From assembly GCF_016406105.1 (NCBI RefSeq), contig NZ_CP066308.1, positions 2,839,501 through 2,903,500 of the forward strand: a stretch of DNA of 64,000 bases. The letters run 5' to 3'. Made by a program: the position numbers and the translations under genes. Shown here in pieces: positions 58,903 to 64,000 of the stretch (position 1 is the first letter of the stretch; each line of letters starts with the position of its first letter). This stretch comes from Brevibacillus composti (GTDB taxonomy: Bacteria > Bacillota > Bacilli > Brevibacillales > Brevibacillaceae). Below the pieces are notes generated by a model that saw only the letters and a program-made list of their open reading frames with translations, did no database searches and was not told where the DNA came from.

Positions 58903-59892
58903 TTAGTAGGGCCGCCCGCCCATGATAAATCGGTACTCCCAGTGCGTGTCGGAAAAGTTGGTGATTTTGACGCCGCCCGATTCTTTGGAAAAGGTATGGA
59001 GCAGTTTGTCATCGCCCATGTAGATGCCGACGTGCGTGATGCTCTGTTTGCTCGGATCTACGCCCTTGTAGTCGGACGCCTTCCAGCCGCGATAGCTCAT
59101 GAAGAAGACCAGATCGCCCTTTTTCAATTGCTTCATATCCGTCGTGTAATGGCCGTTTTGTTTGACGTAATTGGCCTGCGATTTGGCTCCGCCTCGTCCC
59201 ATGTCGATCCCGAGTCCCTCTTTGTAAGCCCACATGGTAAACTCAGAGCAGTCCATGGTTGTCTTGGTGGAGCGGGTAGAGGCGTATTGATACGGCGTAC
59301 CCAGGTATTTTTTCCCGGCTGCGATGACGCGCTCGCCTTTGGACAGGTCCGCATCGTCTGCCGGATTGGCGGTTGGCTCTCCAGGTTTTGGTGCAGCTCC
59401 GCTCTCATCGCTCAAAAAGCTGCGTACGCCCACCAGTTTGCTGGTATAATCCGATAGCTTTCGCAGGACGACTTTCCTTTCACTCTGAGAGGAGTAGACG
59501 AAGCTGTCATCGCCCAGATAGATTCCCATAAAGTTTGGGGCGCCGCTTCCATTGGACGAAAAGAAGAGCAGATCGCCCGGTTTGGCCGCCGTTTTGCTGA
59601 CCGCTTTGCCGCTCGCGTACAGCTTGCTAATGGTATCGCCAATCGTCACATCCGCTTTTTCATATACATATGTAGCCAAGCCGGCCGAACCAAAACGGGT
59701 CGGGCCCTCTGCTCCATATTGGTAACTCTTGCCGACCAGCGATTGTGCCAGGGAGACCACCTGTGCAGCTTTGCCGGAAGATTGTGAATCACTTGCAGCC
59801 GCGGCGGCTTGTCCGCCATCTGCGAACATCAAGAGGGATGTGCCAAGCATGACGGCTATCGTCGATTTCTGTATCCAATCTCGTTTCGTCAC
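58903..59892 (-). CDS. Exported protein with two NlpC/P60 domains, the first degenerate
   Basis: This 329-aa protein has a signal peptide (cleavage near QAAAAA). The C-terminal NlpC/P60 (C40) domain has Cys in TTMDCSEFTMWAYKEG and His in ITHVGIYMGDD, as in peptidoglycan endopeptidases. The N-terminal copy (about 40-160) has Ser for Cys in RFGSAGLATYVYE, Phe for His in NFMGIYLGDD and Tyr for the third residue, so it is probably inactive and may bind the wall. GTG start, GGAGG upstream. Confidence 0.87.
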   Translation of the reverse strand: MTKRDWIQKSTIAVMLGTSLLMFADGGQAAAAASDSQSSGKAAQVVSLAQSLVGKSYQYGAEGPTRFGSAGLATYVYEKADVTIGDTISKLYASGKAVSKTAAKPGDLLFFSSNGSGAPNFMGIYLGDDSFVYSSQSERKVVLRKLSDYTSKLVGVRSFLSDESGAAPKPGEPTANPADDADLSKGERVIAAGKKYLGTPYQYASTRSTKTTMDCSEFTMWAYKEGLGIDMGRGGAKSQANYVKQNGHYTTDMKQLKKGDLVFFMSYRGWKASDYKGVDPSKQSITHVGIYMGDDKLLHTFSKESGGVKITNFSDTHWEYRFIMGGRPY

Positions 59893-60280
59893 TCGCGTTG
59901 TCCTCCTCGTTGTGTTTTTCCCATCTCATTGGGTACGCAACCAGTTTAATGCAAGAGAAGACAAGCCGATAAGGCTGTAAATCTTTCCAACCAAGGATTT
60001 GATTACATAGTCCGATGACCATAGCCCTACGATTGGAAAATAGCTGGAAGTCCACGCGCATAAAAAACATGGCTTCGCCAAAAGAGATTGGCGAAGCCTT
60101 TTTTCGCGTACGGAGTGATGGAAAAGTTACCTGCCAGGCTCCAGCATTGGGCCGATTGCCCTTTGTCTGGACCTGGGCCGAGGGTGCCCCCTCCTGCCTC
60201 ACCTCTGTCCGCGTGCAGGCCGGGAGCAGCTGAAGCTGCAGAAGCAGCGCCAAAGAAAGAAGGATTCTGGATCGCAGCAT
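59789..60280 (-). CDS. Doubtful lipoprotein ORF upstream of the NlpC/P60 gene
   Basis: The frame opens with a convincing lipoprotein signal (MLRSRILLSLALLLQLQLLP before AC) and GGAGG upstream. It then runs through a perfect terminator hairpin and 104 bases into the NlpC/P60 gene. The first 55 residues look real and the rest does not, so this may be a truncated or frameshifted gene. Confidence 0.35.
   Translation of the reverse strand: MLRSRILLSLALLLQLQLLPACTRTEVRQEGAPSAQVQTKGNRPNAGAWQVTFPSLRTRKKASPISFGEAMFFMRVDFQLFSNRRAMVIGLCNQILGWKDLQPYRLVFSCIKLVAYPMRWEKHNEEDNASDETRLDTEIDDSRHAWHIPLDVRRWRTSRRGCK
60071..60106. terminator. Strong terminator between 60280 and nlpC
   Basis: GGCTTCGCCAA/TTGGCGAAGCC around AAGAGA, followed by six Us on the plus strand and an A/T-rich ATGTTTTTT on the minus. 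Confidence 0.75.
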
Positions 60281-60389
60281 GATGATCTTTCCTCCGTATT
60301 TGAGCAAAATGGCATGATCTACGCTTTACCCTCCCCTGCCGCAAACAGGTTTATCCAGAATCCCAGTTCCCCTACGGTAACGTCTGTAC

Positions 60390-60418
60390 TTTACAAACCG
60401 ACCGTAGGTTTGTATAAT
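60390..60418 (+). promoter_or_regulatory. Promoter with palindromic operator ahead of the DUF2306 gene
   Basis: TTTACA (60390-60395), 17 bases, TATAAT (60413-60418). A palindrome TACAAACC-7-GGTTTGTA (60392-60414) fills the spacer, as expected for a TetR-type repressor site. The rest of 60281-60486 holds only the ribosome binding site AAGGAGG. Confidence 0.75.
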
Positions 60419-60486
60419 GAACGTTGTACAAATTTCTGGAAAACTGTGATTAAATAGTTCTATTCAACTTCAAGGAGGAAGAATCC

Positions 60487-61188
60487 ATGCTTGGCTTCGC
60501 CATTTTTCGTATCCTTCACATTCTTGCGGGCTTTCTCGCTCTCCTGGTTTTCTGGATCCCGATCGTCACCAAAAAGGGCGGAAAAGCCCACGTTCGTGTC
60601 GGCTGGGTGTACGTAGCCGCGATGGCCACGGTAGCCGTATCCGCTCTCTACATGGGGGTTTGGCGGATCGGCTTTGATCCGGATCGGACCGCAGACTCGG
60701 TCGCTTTTGCCTGGTTTCTGAACTACATCTCGCTGCTCAGCTCGGCAACCGCCTGGTACGGCTTGAGAGTGCTGCGCTTTAAAAAGCGAGTGGCCGCTCA
60801 CCGCCATCCCGTAGATCTGCTCTTTCCCGGGCTTCTCTTCGTCTCCAGCCTGGCCATCGGCGGCTATGGCGCTGTCATTTCCTTTCCGCTGTTGACATGG
60901 TTTCCACTGGTTGGTATTTTTCTGGGAGGGACTCAGCTGTTCTACTGGCTGCGTCCGCCGGCCAACAAGATGCACTGGTGGTTTGAACATTTGTCCGGCA
61001 TGATGGGCTGCTGCATCGCGACGATTACCGCTTTTACCGTCTTTGGCGCACCCCGTCTGCTCCAGCTGGAATCTGTCAATCCGCTGCTCTGGTTTTTGCC
61101 GACGATCTTCATCGTGCCCGTGATCGTCGGCATGAGCATCTACTACCGGAAGAAATTTTTCAAAAAACCGATTGCCCCGAACAAATAG
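60487..61188 (+). CDS. DUF2306-type membrane protein
   Basis: This 233-aa protein has about seven hydrophobic helices. The pattern HILAGFLALLVFWIPIVTKK, KKGGKAHVRVGWVYVAAM and AHRHPVDLLFPGLLFVSSLA fits DUF2306-like membrane proteins with conserved His residues. Function unknown. Its promoter carries a palindromic operator, so expression is probably induced by an unknown signal. AAGGAGG precedes the ATG. Confidence 0.7.
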   Translation: MLGFAIFRILHILAGFLALLVFWIPIVTKKGGKAHVRVGWVYVAAMATVAVSALYMGVWRIGFDPDRTADSVAFAWFLNYISLLSSATAWYGLRVLRFKKRVAAHRHPVDLLFPGLLFVSSLAIGGYGAVISFPLLTWFPLVGIFLGGTQLFYWLRPPANKMHWWFEHLSGMMGCCIATITAFTVFGAPRLLQLESVNPLLWFLPTIFIVPVIVGMSIYYRKKFFKKPIAPNK

Positions 61189-61235
61189 AAGCGTGGGCAA
61201 AAGTCTCCAGCGACGACTGGGAAAAGCAACCGAGG

Positions 61236-61627
61236 AGGACTTTCATGAAACCCAGTTCTATGAGACGGCCGATATGCATGAGCGAAAAGCAAAAATGGCG
61301 GAGCTCTCCGACGCCTTCATCGCGCTGCCAGGCGGATACGGTACGTTTGAGGAATTATTTGAAGCGCTGAGCTGGGGACAGTTGGGCATTCATCAAAAGC
61401 CTGTCGGCATCCTCAATATCGACGGCTACTATACGCCGCTGGTGCAACTAGTGGAACAGGCCGTCTCCGCGGGATTTATGCCGGCTACGCATCGGGAGCT
61501 GCTGCTCGTGGACAGTATGCCCGCGGGACTTCTGGACAAACTGGCAGCCACCAGCGCCCGACGCTCGCCAATAAATGGAGCCAGAGCGAGCAAGGCGAGT
61601 AGCTTTTTTTCGTGCGGCATGGAATGA
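61236..61627 (+). pseudogene. LOG-family (TIGR00730) gene fragment, 5' part missing
   Basis: The frame has the LOG active-site region: FYETADMHERKAKMAELSDA (Arg/Lys of MHERK), then FIALPGGYGTFEELFEALSW (PGGxGTxxE) and QKPVGILNIDGYYTPLV. The normal N-terminus of 70-80 residues with the GGGxxGLMG Rossmann motif is absent; the DUF2306 gene ends 48 bases upstream. It looks like a remnant left by a deletion. A shortened protein from the ATG at 61274 cannot be excluded. Confidence 0.7.
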
Positions 61628-61710
61628 TTCCCCTCCCTTTCTAGCATCTTGTGCCCTACTCCTGTATAATAAGGGGCAATCTCATGTTGATAATAAAGGA
61701 GGCTGCCGTT

Positions 61711-62199
61711 TTGAACATTTGGGAATCCGATTTGCCTGGAATCGGTCGAAAATTTCAAATGGAGACCCGAATGGGAGAAAAATTGGTTGTTGTCATCCAT
61801 GACAACGGCAGGAGGGAACTGTATTTCTTTGATGCAGGCAACGATGACGAGTGCACCTCATCCGTCACTTTGGATGACGATGAAGCCCTGCAAGCAGCCG
61901 GAATCCTGGGCGGCATGAGCTACAAGCCGAAAGCCCTGGAAACCGTCAATCTTTCGCTGAATGACCTCGTCATTGAATGGTACAAGATCCCCCCGCAAGC
62001 CGCTTGTATCGGCAAAACGATCGGTGAGCTCGATGTCCGCCAAAAAACCGGTGCGACGATCATCGCCGTGATTGATTCGCAGGAGAAAAAACAGATCAAT
62101 CCCGGACCCGATCACGTCTTCACGGCGAATGCGCTGCTCGTCGTAGCCGGCGAGCGGGCCCATCTGAAAACGTTGAAGACTTTGCTGCAAAACGGCTAA
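61711..62199 (+). CDS. KhtT-like regulatory subunit of a K+/H+ antiporter (copy 1)
   Basis: This 162-aa protein starts MNIWESDLPGIGRKFQMETR and has a C-terminal RCK_C (TrkA-C) domain (AACIGKTIGELDVRQKTGAT, DHVFTANALLVVAGERAHLK) that senses a ligand and gates the antiporter. A TTG start with GGAGG 8 bases upstream opens it. It converges on khtU, and a paralogue lies upstream of khtU at 63552. Confidence 0.88.
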   Translation: MNIWESDLPGIGRKFQMETRMGEKLVVVIHDNGRRELYFFDAGNDDECTSSVTLDDDEALQAAGILGGMSYKPKALETVNLSLNDLVIEWYKIPPQAACIGKTIGELDVRQKTGATIIAVIDSQEKKQINPGPDHVFTANALLVVAGERAHLKTLKTLLQNG

Positions 62200-62216
62200 A
62201 CGGTTGTACACAAAAT

Positions 62217-62252
62217 GCGGGGCAGGTATCGGAAAAAGGATACCTGCCCCGC
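62217..62252. terminator. Bidirectional terminator between khtT copy 1 and khtU
   Basis: A 14-bp stem GCGGGGCAGGTATC/GATACCTGCCCCGC is followed by TTTTG on the plus strand and ATTTTG on the minus. Confidence 0.85.
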
Positions 62253-62272
62253 TTTTGCATAACCGTGCCTCG

Positions 62273-63496
62273 TCAGGAGGCGCTGCGATCCCGCTCGATC
62301 TTTCGTTTCCCCCACTTCTGCCCCAGCTTTTCGAAGTAGTTGTAAATCGTTTTCGATTCTTTGGTCAATAGCGGTCCCAGCACGGCGAGAATCAGCACAT
62401 ACAGCACGGCAAAGGACTGCACGACCGGAAGCAGGCCCCCCGCCTTGCCGATATTGGCCATGATAATGGAAAACTCCCCCCGCGAGACGAGCGTAAAGCC
62501 GATATTGACCGAAGCCTTGTTGGAGATCCCGGCGATGCGCCCGCTGAGAAAACCAGCCACCATATTGCCGATCAAGGTCAAAATGACCGCGACGATCGTA
62601 ATCCAGACCGCGCCTCCCAGCGACATCGGATCAATCGTCAAGCCGAAGCCGAAGAAGAAGATGGCGCCGAAGAAATCCCGGAACGGCAAGACCAGCCCTT
62701 CGATTCGCTTCACATGCTTCGAGTCGGCCAGGACGAGCCCGACCATCAGCGCGCCAATCGCTTCTGCGACGTGCAGCGTCTCGGAAAAGCCCGCAACCAG
62801 AAACAGCGCCGCCACCACCAGGATGAGGAAAAGCTCCGTCGACTTGACGTTAAACAGCCGGTCCACGTACTTGATGACGTATCTCCCCACGATCAGGAAG
62901 ATCAGGATAAACAGCAGCGCGGACAGCGAGGTCAACAGGACGCCGCTCAACGAAGTGGCACCGCTCAGCACCAAGCCCGACAAGATCGACATGTGCACGG
63001 CGATAAACAGATCGTCAAACATGATCATGCCCATGATGATCTCCGTTTCCGGATTGGCCGTCCGTTTCAGGTCGACCAGCACTTTGGCCACGATCGCCGT
63101 AGAAGAGCTGGTCATGATCCCGCAGATTACCAGCGTCTCTTTAAGCGGCATGCCCATCATCCAGCCGAGCAAGAGACCGGAGACAAAATTGAGCGCCACA
63201 TAAGCGGAACCGCCCACAAGAATGGATTTCCCCGATTTGACCAGGCGACTTACGGAAAACTCCAGCCCGAGGTAAAACAGCAGAAACAGTACGCCGAGCC
63301 GACCCATGAACTCGATAAACATGGAGCTTTCAATAAATCGCAAGTCAAAGATTCCAAAATGAGGGGCGTGCGGTCCGACTGCCATTCCCACCAGGATGTA
63401 AAAAGGGATGACCGAGAAGCGTAGTTTATTGGAAAGCAAACCCACGATTGATATCAACGCTAGCGCGAGGCCTATCTCAAATATGACTGTATCCAT
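62273..63496 (-). CDS. KhtU-like cation:proton antiporter (CPA2 family)
   Basis: This 407-aa membrane protein with about 12 helices has the CPA2 ion-binding region IMTSSSTAIVAKVLVDL and GVLFLLFYLGLEFSVSRLVK. By likeness to B. subtilis YhaU/KhtU it exports K+ in exchange for H+. It follows a KhtT paralogue on the same strand with a 55-base gap; AAAAGGAGG precedes the ATG. Confidence 0.9.
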   Translation of the reverse strand: MDTVIFEIGLALALISIVGLLSNKLRFSVIPFYILVGMAVGPHAPHFGIFDLRFIESSMFIEFMGRLGVLFLLFYLGLEFSVSRLVKSGKSILVGGSAYVALNFVSGLLLGWMMGMPLKETLVICGIMTSSSTAIVAKVLVDLKRTANPETEIIMGMIMFDDLFIAVHMSILSGLVLSGATSLSGVLLTSLSALLFILIFLIVGRYVIKYVDRLFNVKSTELFLILVVAALFLVAGFSETLHVAEAIGALMVGLVLADSKHVKRIEGLVLPFRDFFGAIFFFGFGLTIDPMSLGGAVWITIVAVILTLIGNMVAGFLSGRIAGISNKASVNIGFTLVSRGEFSIIMANIGKAGGLLPVVQSFAVLYVLILAVLGPLLTKESKTIYNYFEKLGQKWGKRKIERDRSAS

Positions 63497-63551
63497 ATGT
63501 TCCTCCTTTTTCAGTCTCAGATTAACGGTTAGAAAAGGAAAGGAGGGTCAG

Positions 63552-64000
63552 CTACTCCCGTCCGCCGAGCAAGAAGGATTGCAATGCTTTTAACTGCTTG
63601 CGCTCACCTGCGACGATCAGCATCGAATGAGCGGTAAACATATAGTCAGGTCCCGGATTGATATGCTTTTTATGATCTTTTTCCACCACTGCAATAATCG
63701 AGGCGCCCGTTTTTTGCCGGATGTCCAGCTCGCCGATCCTTTTCCCGATGCATTTGGCGTTCGCCTCGATTTTATGCCATTCGATCACCAAATCATCCAG
63801 ACTCATGTCAATCGATTCCAGCGCTTTTGGCTTGTATACCATCCCTCCGATAATCCCGGCCACCTGTCTGGCTTCTTCGTCATCGAGGGCTACCATGGAG
63901 ACACTGCTCTCCGGATCGTCCGGCTCAAAATGATACAGCTCGCGCCGACCGCTATCGTGGATAACAATCACCAACTTGTCTCCATTCTGCGTGTCCATTT
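63552..64000 (-). CDS. KhtT-like regulatory subunit (copy 2), partial
   Basis: The visible 149 residues align end to end with copy 1: [40 protein letters not shown], then the RCK_C end [20 protein letters not shown] and [20 protein letters not shown]. The N-terminus continues past the right edge, since copy 1 has about 16 more residues before the equivalent of MDTQNG. It is upstream of khtU in the usual khtT-khtU order. Confidence 0.88.
   Translation of the reverse strand, partial: MDTQNGDKLVIVIHDSGRRELYHFEPDDPESSVSMVALDDEEARQVAGIIGGMVYKPKALESIDMSLDDLVIEWHKIEANAKCIGKRIGELDIRQKTGASIIAVVEKDHKKHINPGPDYMFTAHSMLIVAGERKQLKALQSFLLGGRE

Overview
The window looks like the chromosome of a Gram-positive, endospore-forming Firmicute of the Paenibacillaceae, most likely Brevibacillus or a close relative. 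The grounds are a moderately high G+C content, strong GGAGG-type ribosome binding sites, a leucine T-box ahead of leuS, and the order yqeG-yqeH-aroE-yqeI-nadD-yqeK-rsfS-yqeM beside comER, comEA, comEC and holA, which matches the Bacillus subtilis comE region with local rearrangements. All family names come from reading the proteins; no database search was run.

Layout. 1-9.2 kb: holA (partial), an anti-sigma/sigma pair, comEC, asnB, comEA, comER. 9.4-12.3 kb: leuS with its T-box. 12.3-17.6 kb: the yqeG-to-yqeM housekeeping operon (ribosome assembly, NAD and shikimate synthesis). 17.6-33 kb: two paralogous small peptides, dinB, a peroxiredoxin, a C26 peptidase next to an oligopeptide-binding lipoprotein, a class A beta-lactamase-like enzyme, an ECF-type S component, an FAD oxidoreductase, a CvfC/YpgR-like protein, acetyltransferase and HIT-like enzymes, a FadR-type regulator coupled to a CynX-type exporter, and a lipoprotein broken by a stop codon. 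33.2-33.9 kb: a class III cyclase-like protein of unknown role.

34118-50586 is a 16.4-kb integrated element. It is bounded by a 49-bp direct repeat that is the 3' part of a tRNA-Thr(CGU) gene. The right copy restores the full tRNA; the left copy is an orphan half still followed by what looks like the original tRNA terminator. The element has a tyrosine integrase beside the tRNA, a serine recombinase with a res-like region, two divergent repressor/operator regions, two paralogous winged-helix genes each followed by iteron-like repeats, a likely small terminase subunit, a tape measure protein and a DUF2577 baseplate protein. I see no large terminase, portal, capsid, tail tube or lysis gene. This fits a phage satellite of the PICI type better than a complete prophage, and the tail genes it carries are unusual for one.

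50.7-64 kb: Sir2, a metallophosphatase, a copper/envelope redox group (CopC-CopD fusion, DUF4198 protein, BdbC-like DsbB, thioredoxin-like protein, His-rich YtkA-like lipoprotein), a GreA/B-like protein, a two-domain NlpC/P60 protein whose first domain looks catalytically dead, a DUF2306 membrane protein under a palindromic operator, a LOG-family fragment, and a KhtT/KhtU-type K+/H+ antiporter with two regulatory-subunit paralogues, the last cut by the window end.
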